Shown here piece by piece: positions 1 to 7,135 of a DNA stretch of 16,035 nt. The notes under the pieces are model-generated. The model saw nothing but the letters and a program-made list of their open reading frames with translations. It was not told the DNA's origin and made no database searches. The DNA comes from Prevotellaceae bacterium. GTDB lineage: Bacteria; Bacteroidota; Bacteroidia; Bacteroidales; UBA932. Where the stretch lies: contig JAITOP010000024.1 in NCBI GenBank assembly GCA_031289895.1, forward strand, positions 1 to 16,035. The letters are read 5' to 3'. How positions within the stretch are numbered: position 1 is the first letter of the stretch; every line of letters starts with the position of its first letter. A program made the position numbers and the translations under genes.

Positions 1-25
1 AATTTAAATTTTCCAAACTTTTTTT

Positions 26-33
26 TACCTTTG
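26..33 (+). promoter_or_regulatory. Candidate -7 promoter element for ftsX operon
   Basis: The bases read TACCTTTG, a perfect match to the Bacteroidota -7 consensus TAnnTTTG. The ATG of ftsX lies 18 nt downstream, so the transcript would have a leader of only about 10-12 nt. No -33 element can be judged because the window begins 25 nt upstream. This element overlaps an in-frame TTG at 31, which argues against using that TTG as the ftsX start. Confidence 0.6.
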
Positions 34-51
34 CATTTATTCTTAATTGAA

Positions 52-933
52 ATGGTTACCAAAGAACAAAAAATAACGAATACCAGATTGCGAAGTTCAT
101 ATTTATCATCGGTTATAAGTATGTCGCTTGTGCTTTTTTTGCTTGGAGTTGCGGGGCTTTTCCTTATCCATGCAAAACAAATAACTGATTATTTTCGCGA
201 CAGCATTAACATTGCCGTATATCTTAACGATGGTTTGAAAGAAAGCGATGTGTCGCAATTTCGCAAAAAGCTTGATGTAGCACCATATACACGCGAAACC
301 AAATATACTTCAAAAGACGATGCCGCAAAAAATTTTGAAATAGATATGGGGAAAGATTTTATTTCGTTTCTTGACGGAAATCCTTTGCCCGAATCAATAG
401 AAATTTGGGTAACGGCAAAATACTCATCTGTTGACAGTTTAAGTTCTATACAGCAACAACTTGAACAGATGCCAGAGGTGCAATCGGTAAAATACGAAGA
501 ATCGGTTTTAAGTTTGGTGAACGCAAATATCCGTAATATAAATATGATAATGGCAATATTTATTTTGTTGCTGCTGTTTGTGTCGATAGTGCTTATAAAT
601 CACACCATTCGCTTATCGGTGTATGCAAAACGTTTCGCAATTCACACAATGAAACTTGTAGGCGCAACACAAGGATTTATAAGCAAACCGTTTTTGCTGC
701 AAAGCATTGTGCGAGGCGTAATTTCAGCGCTTATTGCAACAACTATGCTGATAGGCGCAATTTCGGCGTTGCAATCGTCTGAATTTGGCAGACTGCTTGA
801 ATTTGCCGATATCGAAACAATACTTATTCTTATGCTCGAAATTTTTGTTTTAGGCATAGGCATTAATTTTGTTTCAACATATTTTGCGGTAAGAAAATAT
901 ATACGAATTGATTTTGATAAATTATATTATTAA
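52..933 (+). CDS. ftsX: Cell division protein FtsX (ABC transporter permease-like)
   Basis: FtsX is the inner-membrane partner of the ATPase FtsE. Together they act at the divisome and, in studied bacteria, activate peptidoglycan hydrolases. The 293-residue protein has the family layout: a short cytoplasmic N-terminus, a membrane helix at about 22-40, an extracytoplasmic domain at about 45-163, then three helices at about 164-183, 215-240 and 254-278. The loop before the third helix carries the FtsX-like segment MKLVGATQGFISKPFLLQS, close to the family pattern ending in a PF motif. I chose ATG 52 over the in-frame TTG at 31 because that TTG lies inside the -7 promoter element. ftsE is not visible; in Bacteroidota it is often encoded elsewhere. 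The gene is followed after 34 nt by the DUF3098-like gene and then uppP, probably as one operon for envelope growth. Confidence 0.9.
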   Translation: MVTKEQKITNTRLRSSYLSSVISMSLVLFLLGVAGLFLIHAKQITDYFRDSINIAVYLNDGLKESDVSQFRKKLDVAPYTRETKYTSKDDAAKNFEIDMGKDFISFLDGNPLPESIEIWVTAKYSSVDSLSSIQQQLEQMPEVQSVKYEESVLSLVNANIRNINMIMAIFILLLLFVSIVLINHTIRLSVYAKRFAIHTMKLVGATQGFISKPFLLQSIVRGVISALIATTMLIGAISALQSSEFGRLLEFADIETILILMLEIFVLGIGINFVSTYFAVRKYIRIDFDKLYY

Positions 934-967
934 CATATTAGATACTAAAACATTAAAAATAAAATAT

Positions 968-1249
968 ATGGCAAAATTTAGAAAAGTTATTACGATAAAA
1001 GAAAATTCAGATAAAGATTTTGCAATGCCAAAAGAAAGCTATAAATTAATGGCAATTGGTTGTGCAATCATAGTTGTAGGATTTTTGTTAATGATTGGCG
1101 GCGGAAATGACGACCCAACAATACACGATGCTGCGGAAATGTTCAGTTTTCGCCGCATAACGCTTGCTCCGATAATAGTTGTAGCCGGATTTATTTTTGT
1201 AGGATACGCAATTATGCGCAAGCCGAAAGATAAAAAAAATAACGAATGA
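968..1249 (+). CDS. Small two-helix membrane protein, DUF3098 type
   Basis: This is a 93-residue protein of unknown function. It has a basic N-terminal tail, a membrane helix at about 26-44, a short glycine- and aspartate-rich loop (GGGNDDPTIHD), a second helix at about 66-83 and a lysine-rich C-terminus (KPKDKKNNE). Both ends are therefore predicted to be cytoplasmic. Size, topology and position between ftsX and uppP match the DUF3098 family of Bacteroidota. The ATG at 968 is preferred; upstream in-frame codons would overlap the end of ftsX and add a stretch unlike the family. The stop codon overlaps the uppP start as ATGA (1246-1249), which suggests translational coupling. A role linked to division or undecaprenyl-phosphate recycling is only an inference from the neighbours. 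Confidence 0.85.
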   Translation: MAKFRKVITIKENSDKDFAMPKESYKLMAIGCAIIVVGFLLMIGGGNDDPTIHDAAEMFSFRRITLAPIIVVAGFIFVGYAIMRKPKDKKNNE

Positions 1250-2031
1250 ATTGGTTTGAAGCATTTGTACTTGGTATCGTACAAGGCATTACCGAATTTC
1301 TACCTATAAGCAGCAGCGGACATTTACAAATAGGCGCAAAATTATTCGGTATAAACGACGAAAGCAATATACCGTTTGCAATTGCCGTACACGCAGCAAC
1401 AGTATTAAGCACAATAGTTGTTTTTTGGACTGTTGTAATAAAATTATTTGCAGGCTTATTCAAATTCAAGTGGAACACCGAAACCGAATACGTTGCAAAA
1501 CTTGTTGTATCGATGATTCCCGTTGCAATTGTAGGAATATTTTTTAAAGATAAAGTAGAAGAAATTTTTGGCAGCGGACTTATAATTGTCGGTATTTGCC
1601 TGTTTATCACCGCAATACTATTAACATTTGCATATTATACCAAACCTCGCAAAAAAGATAAAATTTCTTTTCTTGATTCTCTGATAATCGGCATTGCACA
1701 AGCGATAGCCGTACTTCCGGGACTTTCGCGTTCGGGAAGTACAATAGCAACAGGTTTACTTCTCGGAAATAAAAAAGAAAATATCGCGCAATTTTCGTTT
1801 CTCATGGTTTTAGTTCCTATAATGGGTGAGGCTTTGCTTGATTTATTCAAAGGCGGTTTTGCCGATAGCGCAACAATTTCAAGCTCTGCTTTGATTATAG
1901 GATTTATAAGCGCATTTGTTGCAGGATTGCTTGCCTGCAAAATAATGATAAATATTGTAAAACGCGGAAAACTTATTTGGTTTGCCATTTATTGTGTTGT
2001 GGCGGGAGTTGCGGCGATAGTGATTAATTGA
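1246..2031 (+). CDS. uppP: Undecaprenyl-diphosphatase (UppP/BacA)
   Basis: This inner-membrane enzyme dephosphorylates undecaprenyl diphosphate to undecaprenyl phosphate, recycling the lipid carrier for peptidoglycan and surface glycans; overexpression is known to give bacitracin resistance. At 261 residues it has the usual family length. Both signature motifs are present: QGITEFLPISSSGH at residues 13-26, with Q13 and E17 forming the (E/Q)xxxE pair and H26 as the conserved histidine, and PGLSRSGST at 158-166, with R162 as the conserved arginine. The rest is hydrophobic membrane segments, including a C-terminal one ending in VAAIVIN. Its ATG overlaps the stop of the preceding small membrane gene by 4 nt, so it is the third gene of the ftsX operon. 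The next gene is 189 nt away and has its own promoter. Confidence 0.95.
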   Translation: MNWFEAFVLGIVQGITEFLPISSSGHLQIGAKLFGINDESNIPFAIAVHAATVLSTIVVFWTVVIKLFAGLFKFKWNTETEYVAKLVVSMIPVAIVGIFFKDKVEEIFGSGLIIVGICLFITAILLTFAYYTKPRKKDKISFLDSLIIGIAQAIAVLPGLSRSGSTIATGLLLGNKKENIAQFSFLMVLVPIMGEALLDLFKGGFADSATISSSALIIGFISAFVAGLLACKIMINIVKRGKLIWFAIYCVVAGVAAIVIN

Positions 2032-2093
2032 AATTGCAATTTTTTTATAGTAAATATAAATTGGATTAAAAAGAAGCGACTATTTAAAATACT

Positions 2094-2111
2094 GTTAATA
2101 AATTTATTAAC
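2094..2111. repeat. 18-bp perfect palindrome behind uppP
   Basis: GTTAATAAATTTATTAAC is identical to its own reverse complement. It lies 62 nt after the uppP stop and is followed by five T residues (2112-2116), so it could be a weak terminator. Only the two outermost base pairs are G:C, so an RNA hairpin would be unstable. The other reading is a binding site for a dimeric regulator, about 83 nt upstream of the -7 element of the next gene. I cannot decide between the two. Confidence 0.5.
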
Positions 2112-2193
2112 TTTTTCAAAAATGAACTATCACACAAATATTTCTCTTTTTCATATTTATTATTACAAGACGTGATATTGCTACATTTTTTTA

Positions 2194-2201
2194 TATATTT
2201 G
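2194..2201 (+). promoter_or_regulatory. Candidate -7 promoter element for the PUL regulator
   Basis: TATATTTG is a perfect match to TAnnTTTG and lies 19 nt before the regulator ATG, so the leader would be about 12 nt. A TTG at 2178-2180 is nearer than the usual -33 spacing, so I do not claim a -33 box. Confidence 0.6.
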
Positions 2202-2220
2202 CATCAAAATAAAGTATCTT

Positions 2221-3870
2221 ATGAAAAACTTTTACATTATTATAACAATGCTGCTGTTGGCAACAAATGGTTTATTTGCAAAAAGTGAATATGACACCTT
2301 GATAACGCAATTAAATCATGAAATTGACAATAAAAATCATTATGACCAACTGAAAGAGAGAGAAATACAAGAAAAAAAACGACTGCTGAGCATAAGCAAT
2401 TTGCTGCCCGAACAAGAGTATTATTTCAATTACGAACTATCAAAACTCTATAAAAAATATATTATAGACAGTGCAATTCATTATCTCGAAAAAAATCTGC
2501 ACATCGCATCGTCAATGCAAAATGCGGATATGATAACCGAAACAAGTTTGCATCTTGTTCAGCTGTATTCCACTGCAGGAATGTACATTGAGGCAAACAA
2601 TATACTTATAAATATCAACAGAAAAACGCTTCCCGAAACATTGCTGCCGCTTTATTTTGAAACATACGGCATGTTTTACGGTCATTATGCACAAAGCAAT
2701 GACAAGATTATATATTACATTCAAAATGAGGCTTATCGCGATTCTGTATTGATGGTTTTAGATAAAAATTCTTTGACTTATAAAATTAATTATTCCGAAA
2801 AATTAATACAGGAAAGACAATTTGATACAGCCGAAAAAATATTGTTTGATATTTTTAAAGAACTGACAGACCAAAGTCCTGATTATGCTTTTGTTACATA
2901 TCTTCTCGGCAATATCTGCCAGCACAAACAAAATTTTGAACTGCAAAAAAAATATCTTGCACTTTCGGCTATCGCCGATATTAAAAATTCAATAAAAGAT
3001 AATGCGTCAATACACAGTTTGGCACTAATTCATTACAATGCAAACGATATTGACCAAGCCTACAAATACATGCAATCGGCTATCGACGATATTGATTTTT
3101 GCAATGTCAGATTTCGCGCGATAGAACTGTCGTCGGTTTATTCAATTATTAATGCCGCCAACCTTGCTAAAGAGGTCAAACGAAAAGAAAAATCACAGTT
3201 GTATTTGCTGTTAATCAGCATTTTGTCTGTTTTTCTTATTCTGTCAGTTTTATATGTGAATATACAAATGAAAAAAGTATCGAAAATACAGAAAGAACTT
3301 TATAAAACAAATCAAAAACTGACAGATTTGAATCAAAGTTTAAATCTGTCAAACGACCAACTGAGTGTTGTAAATGCCATGTTATCAGAATCTAATAATA
3401 TTAAAGAATATTACATTGCTCAATTTTTCGATTTGTGTTCTACATACATCAATAAATTGGAAGATTATCGTAAAATGCTGAACAGAAAAGCCACCGGTAA
3501 ACAATACGAAGAACTTTTTAACCTATTGAAATCCACCACTCTTGTTGATGATGAACAAAAAAAACTGTACGAAACTTTCGATGCAATATTTTTAAACCTG
3601 TATCCTACATTTATTGAAGAGTTTAATGCGTTGATTGTGAATGATGAACAAGCAGTTTCAAAACAAGAAAAAATGCTGAATACCGAACTTCGTATTTTTG
3701 CACTTATTCGTCTTGGTATTACCGACAGCATAAAAATTGCAGGATTTCTACGTTATTCGCTGAGTACCATATATAATTACCGTACAAAAATGCGAAATAA
3801 GGCAATCGGCTCCCGAGACGAATTTGAAGAAATGGTTATGAAAATAGGAAGTTTTCAGACCCAAAAGTGA
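2221..3870 (+). CDS. Membrane-spanning PUL regulator, SusR-like (DUF6377 type)
   Basis: This 549-residue protein looks like a one-component transmembrane transcription regulator. Residues 1-20 form an export signal ending in GLFA. The periplasmic part (about 21-320) is helical, with TPR-like repeats. A single membrane helix spans about 327-347, followed by a coiled coil (about 351-385) with repeated LNQSL/LSNDQL heptads. A helical region leads to a C-terminal LuxR-like helix-turn-helix at about 486-529, including LNTELRIFALIRLG and SLSTIYNYRTKMRNKA. This matches the SusR/DUF6377 layout, in which a periplasmic oligosaccharide signal is thought to be passed to a cytoplasmic DNA-binding domain. 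There is no histidine kinase or receiver domain, so it is not a hybrid two-component system. It lies directly upstream of susC on the same strand, with its own promoter, and is the likely activator of the downstream locus. Ligand and binding site are unknown. Confidence 0.85.
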   Translation: MKNFYIIITMLLLATNGLFAKSEYDTLITQLNHEIDNKNHYDQLKEREIQEKKRLLSISNLLPEQEYYFNYELSKLYKKYIIDSAIHYLEKNLHIASSMQNADMITETSLHLVQLYSTAGMYIEANNILININRKTLPETLLPLYFETYGMFYGHYAQSNDKIIYYIQNEAYRDSVLMVLDKNSLTYKINYSEKLIQERQFDTAEKILFDIFKELTDQSPDYAFVTYLLGNICQHKQNFELQKKYLALSAIADIKNSIKDNASIHSLALIHYNANDIDQAYKYMQSAIDDIDFCNVRFRAIELSSVYSIINAANLAKEVKRKEKSQLYLLLISILSVFLILSVLYVNIQMKKVSKIQKELYKTNQKLTDLNQSLNLSNDQLSVVNAMLSESNNIKEYYIAQFFDLCSTYINKLEDYRKMLNRKATGKQYEELFNLLKSTTLVDDEQKKLYETFDAIFLNLYPTFIEEFNALIVNDEQAVSKQEKMLNTELRIFALIRLGITDSIKIAGFLRYSLSTIYNYRTKMRNKAIGSRDEFEEMVMKIGSFQTQK

Positions 3871-3898
3871 TTTTATGATAAATTTTTTATGACAAAGT

Positions 3899-3979
3899 TA
3901 CTACTTTTTTTATGGCAAATAAAAATATTAACTGCCTTTATTAATGATAATTAATATTTTTCATATACTACTTTTTTAT
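3899..3979 (+). repeat. Direct repeat TACTAC-T-tract, candidate operator pair
   Basis: TACTAC followed by seven T and AT occurs at 3899-3913, and TACTAC followed by six T and AT at 3966-3979. The copies are 67 bp apart, and the second lies about 31 nt upstream of the susC -7 element. Direct repeats just upstream of a promoter fit an activator site, but in such AT-rich DNA a chance origin is possible. A looser relative (GCTAC, A, T-run) precedes the regulator's own promoter at 2180-2191. Confidence 0.35.
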
Positions 3980-4010
3980 TTTAATAAAAATCTTGTGGTT
4001 TTTTACTGAT

Positions 4011-4018
4011 TATTTTTG
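4011..4018 (+). promoter_or_regulatory. Candidate -7 promoter element for the susC operon
   Basis: TATTTTTG matches TAnnTTTG exactly. Transcription would begin near 4025, giving a leader of about 145 nt before the susC ATG at 4169. A TTG at 3993-3995 lies upstream with a spacer slightly shorter than usual. This is probably the main promoter of the whole utilization locus. Confidence 0.6.
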
Positions 4019-4090
4019 TATCGACTTAATCAGATAGCAATGTTTGTTTTATCATTATATCAATTAAAACATTGGTTTTTAATTAAGTTG

Positions 4091-4158
4091 ACAAACAAAA
4101 ACAAAAAACAAACAAAAACAAAAACAAAATTAAATTTTAACAACATTAACAAAAAAAA
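4091..4158 (+). promoter_or_regulatory. G-free A/C-rich 5' leader of susC
   Basis: For 68 nt the plus strand contains no G and consists mostly of CAAAA-like units, ending 10 nt before the susC ATG. Such a tract cannot form stable base pairs and should leave the start region open. Bacteroidota often lack a Shine-Dalgarno sequence and favour A-rich upstream regions, so this may act as a translation enhancer. No SD-like motif is visible before the ATG. Confidence 0.45.
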
Positions 4159-4168
4159 GTTCAAAACT

Positions 4169-7123
4169 ATGGGACAATCATTATTATTAAGAGGGTTTGC
4201 AATACTCTCATCCCTTCTTCTCTCGCTGTCGGTGTTTGGACAGCAATCCCTGATTTCGGGAACAGTATCCGATGCAACTACGGGAGAAGCACTAACAGGC
4301 GTAACGGTCATTGAAAAAGGCAGTCAAAACGCCGTTTCAACCGACCGGAATGGTTTGTACAGCATTAATGTACCTTCCACTGCTACCATCGTGTTTTCTT
4401 ATATAGGTTATGAAACACAAGAACTCGCTGCCAACGCAGCCTCGCTAAATGTTGCCTTACAACCGGAACAGATAGCACTTGATGAACTTGTAGTTGTTGG
4501 TTATGGAACTGTACGAAAAGGCGATTTGACAACTGCCGTATCGTCTGTTTCAAAAAAAGAAATAGACCAGCGACCTATTATTTCTGCAGGACAGGCAATT
4601 CAAGGAAAAGCAGCCGGTGTGATGGTTATGCAACCAAACGGAACTCCGGGCGCAGAATTATCAATTCGCGTGCGCGGAACAACCTCATTCAATGCCAGCA
4701 ACGACCCGCTTTACGTAGTGGACGGCGTACCTGTGGACAATATCAATTTTTTGACACCCACAGATATTGAAAATATGCAGATTCTTAAAGATGCTTCTTC
4801 TGCCGCTATTTATGGCTCGCGTGCTGCCAACGGCGTAATTATTATTACCACCAAAGCAGGCGCACAAGAAACTGCCAGAGTTGCCTTTAGCTCGCAAATC
4901 GGCATAAGCAAAGTATCCAACAAGATAAATTCGCTGAATGCCGCTCAGTACAAAGAATTACAAGATGAAATCGGACTTGTGTCTGTGCCATCGGGTACAA
5001 AAGACCTTACCAATTGGTATGATGAAGTTTACAGTACCGGTATTACTCAAAGTTATCAAATATCAATATCAAATGGTAACGATAAATTTAAGTATTATCT
5101 TTCTGCCGGATATTTGGACGAAAAAGGAGTTTTAAATGCAGCATTCTTTAAGCGATATTCGTTTAGAGCAAATGTAGAAAATCGAGTGCGCAAATGGCTC
5201 ACAATAAATGCAAATATTGCGTATTCAGATAATATCAGCAATGGAATAACAACAGGACAAGGCTCTAATCGCGGCGGTAGCGTACTTGCTGTGGTAAACC
5301 TGCCTACAAGTATTCCTGTTTTCAATCAAGACGGTTTGTATAATCGCGTTTTCTATGGTCAAAATATTGCAAATCCGGTTGAAGAATTAGCAAACGGAAA
5401 AAACAATAAAACAAAAGAAAACAGATTAATAGCATCAGGCAACGCAATTATTACTTTTATGCCCGAATTAACATTTAAATCTTCATTTACTCTTGACAGA
5501 CGCAACGGTATTGAAACAGGCTTTACACCTCCTGTGCATGGTGCCGACAGAGATGATTGGGGTTCGGGCTGGGACAATCGTAATACGAATACGGTATTGG
5601 TTTTTGATAATGTATTGACTTATAAAAAAACCTTTGAAAAACATAACGTGGAAGCAATGGCTGGTACTTCGTGGACAGATTCTGATTATTCACGCAGTTA
5701 TATGAGCGCAACACATTACAAAGATGGTGAAATACAAACAATAAACGTAGCCAATAAAATTTCGTGGGATGGCACAGGCTCAAGCGCAAGTCAATGGGGT
5801 ATTCAATCGTACTTTGGACGTGTTGCTTATAATTTCGACAGTAAATATTTGTTTACCGCCAACATACGCGCCGACGGCTCTTCAAAATTGCATCCCGACC
5901 ATCGCTGGGGAGTATTCCCATCTTTCTCTGCCGCATGGAGAATATCATCCGAAGAATTTATGAAAGATATAAACTGGTTGGATGATTTGAAAATACGCGG
6001 CGGCTGGGGACAAACAGGTAACCAATCGGGCGTAGGCGATTATGCTTATTTACAATTATATTCGGTTTCGCGCCAACCTTGGTTTGAAGCCGGAAAAGCA
6101 AATGCTCTGCCTACAATTACTCCTGCAAACCTGAAAACACGCGACCTTAGGTGGGAAACCACTTCGCAAACAGGTGTCGGTATTGACATTGCTCTGCTCA
6201 ATAACAGACTGAATGTTACTATGGATTATTATTACAAACGAACAACCGATATGTTGATGTTTGTTTCGCTGCCTTCGGGTGTTGGTATTGCAAATAATAT
6301 TGTTCGCAACGAGGGCGAAATGACTAACAGCGGTTTTGAATTTTCGTTTAATTCACGCAACTTTCAAGGCGATTTTTCATGGAATACCAATTTTAATATT
6401 TCGTTCAACAAAAATAAACTCGTATCGCTTGAACTGCAAAAAATATATACCGACGCATGGACAAGCGATGTGCTGCACGAACCTATTGTGCGCAACGAGC
6501 CGGGACGTTCTTTAAGCGGATTTTTCGGTTATAAAAGTGATGGCGTTGACCCCGAAACAGGCGAACTGATGTATCGCGACATAAACGAAGATGGCAAAAT
6601 TACCGCCTCAGACCGCACTTATATCGGCAATCCTAATCCTGATTTCACTTTCGGACTTACAAATACTTTCTCGTGGAAAAATTTTAGTTTAAGTATTTTT
6701 ATTCAAGGCTCTTACGGTAATGATATTTACAATGCTTCAAGAATAGAAACGGAAGGTATGTACGATGGCAAAAATCAATCGACACGTGTACTTGACAGAT
6801 GGAGAGTACCCGGTCAGATTACTAATGTACCCAAAGCAGGTTTTGATATAAAAAATTCTTCTTATTTTGTTGAAGATGGAAGTTATCTGCGTGTGAAAGA
6901 CATTACGTTTTCATACAATTTCAAAAGTAATTTTCTTAAAAAAATAGGAGTAAATCGGTTGCAACCATATTTTACGGTAAGCAATCTGCTTACATGGACA
7001 AAATATACAGGCATGGACCCCGAAGTTAATCAATGGGGAAATAGCGGTGCTGTACAGGGAATTGACTGGGGGACTTATCCTCACAGCAAATTATACGTAT
7101 TTGGTATTAATGTTGAATTTTAA
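4169..7123 (+). CDS. SusC/RagA-family TonB-dependent outer-membrane transporter
   Basis: SusC-type proteins are outer-membrane barrels that import oligosaccharides with TonB energy, capped by a SusD lipoprotein. This 984-residue protein has a signal peptide with probable cleavage after VFG (residue 24), a carboxypeptidase-D-like regulatory domain at about 27-99 (SGTVSDATTGEALTGVTV), the conserved LDELVVVGYGT segment at 104-114, and a plug domain to about 230 with the SusC signature LYVVDGVPVD and KDASSAAIYGSRAANG. The rest is the 22-strand-type barrel, ending in the typical aromatic terminus FGINVEF. The frame is open upstream to a TTG at 4016 and contains an ATG at 4040. I chose ATG 4169 because it gives a normal signal peptide and the usual family start; the upstream part overlaps the promoter. 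It is the first gene of the operon, 12 nt before susD. Confidence 0.95.
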   Translation: MGQSLLLRGFAILSSLLLSLSVFGQQSLISGTVSDATTGEALTGVTVIEKGSQNAVSTDRNGLYSINVPSTATIVFSYIGYETQELAANAASLNVALQPEQIALDELVVVGYGTVRKGDLTTAVSSVSKKEIDQRPIISAGQAIQGKAAGVMVMQPNGTPGAELSIRVRGTTSFNASNDPLYVVDGVPVDNINFLTPTDIENMQILKDASSAAIYGSRAANGVIIITTKAGAQETARVAFSSQIGISKVSNKINSLNAAQYKELQDEIGLVSVPSGTKDLTNWYDEVYSTGITQSYQISISNGNDKFKYYLSAGYLDEKGVLNAAFFKRYSFRANVENRVRKWLTINANIAYSDNISNGITTGQGSNRGGSVLAVVNLPTSIPVFNQDGLYNRVFYGQNIANPVEELANGKNNKTKENRLIASGNAIITFMPELTFKSSFTLDRRNGIETGFTPPVHGADRDDWGSGWDNRNTNTVLVFDNVLTYKKTFEKHNVEAMAGTSWTDSDYSRSYMSATHYKDGEIQTINVANKISWDGTGSSASQWGIQSYFGRVAYNFDSKYLFTANIRADGSSKLHPDHRWGVFPSFSAAWRISSEEFMKDINWLDDLKIRGGWGQTGNQSGVGDYAYLQLYSVSRQPWFEAGKANALPTITPANLKTRDLRWETTSQTGVGIDIALLNNRLNVTMDYYYKRTTDMLMFVSLPSGVGIANNIVRNEGEMTNSGFEFSFNSRNFQGDFSWNTNFNISFNKNKLVSLELQKIYTDAWTSDVLHEPIVRNEPGRSLSGFFGYKSDGVDPETGELMYRDINEDGKITASDRTYIGNPNPDFTFGLTNTFSWKNFSLSIFIQGSYGNDIYNASRIETEGMYDGKNQSTRVLDRWRVPGQITNVPKAGFDIKNSSYFVEDGSYLRVKDITFSYNFKSNFLKKIGVNRLQPYFTVSNLLTWTKYTGMDPEVNQWGNSGAVQGIDWGTYPHSKLYVFGINVEF

Positions 7124-7135
7124 AAATAAAAAAAT

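Larger units (their letters stand above)
3871..4168. other. Intergenic control region between regulator and susC
   Basis: This 298-nt stretch has no convincing gene. It is very AT-rich. It holds two copies of a TACTAC-plus-T-tract motif (3899-3913 and 3966-3979), two ATTAAT palindromes 4 nt apart (3940-3945 and 3950-3955), a perfect -7 promoter element (4011-4018) and a leader of roughly 145 nt ending in a G-free A/C-rich tract. This is the expected place for the regulator encoded just upstream to bind. Confidence 0.55.

Noticed and set aside
1212..1610. 132-codon open frame on the minus strand across the uppP start
   Set aside because: Antisense to uppP and the small membrane gene, both clearly supported; no recognisable motif.
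4016..4168. Upstream in-frame extension of susC (TTG 4016, ATG 4040)
   Set aside because: It overlaps the promoter element and the low-complexity leader, encodes a lysine/asparagine/threonine-rich stretch, and would bury the normal signal peptide that begins at ATG 4169.
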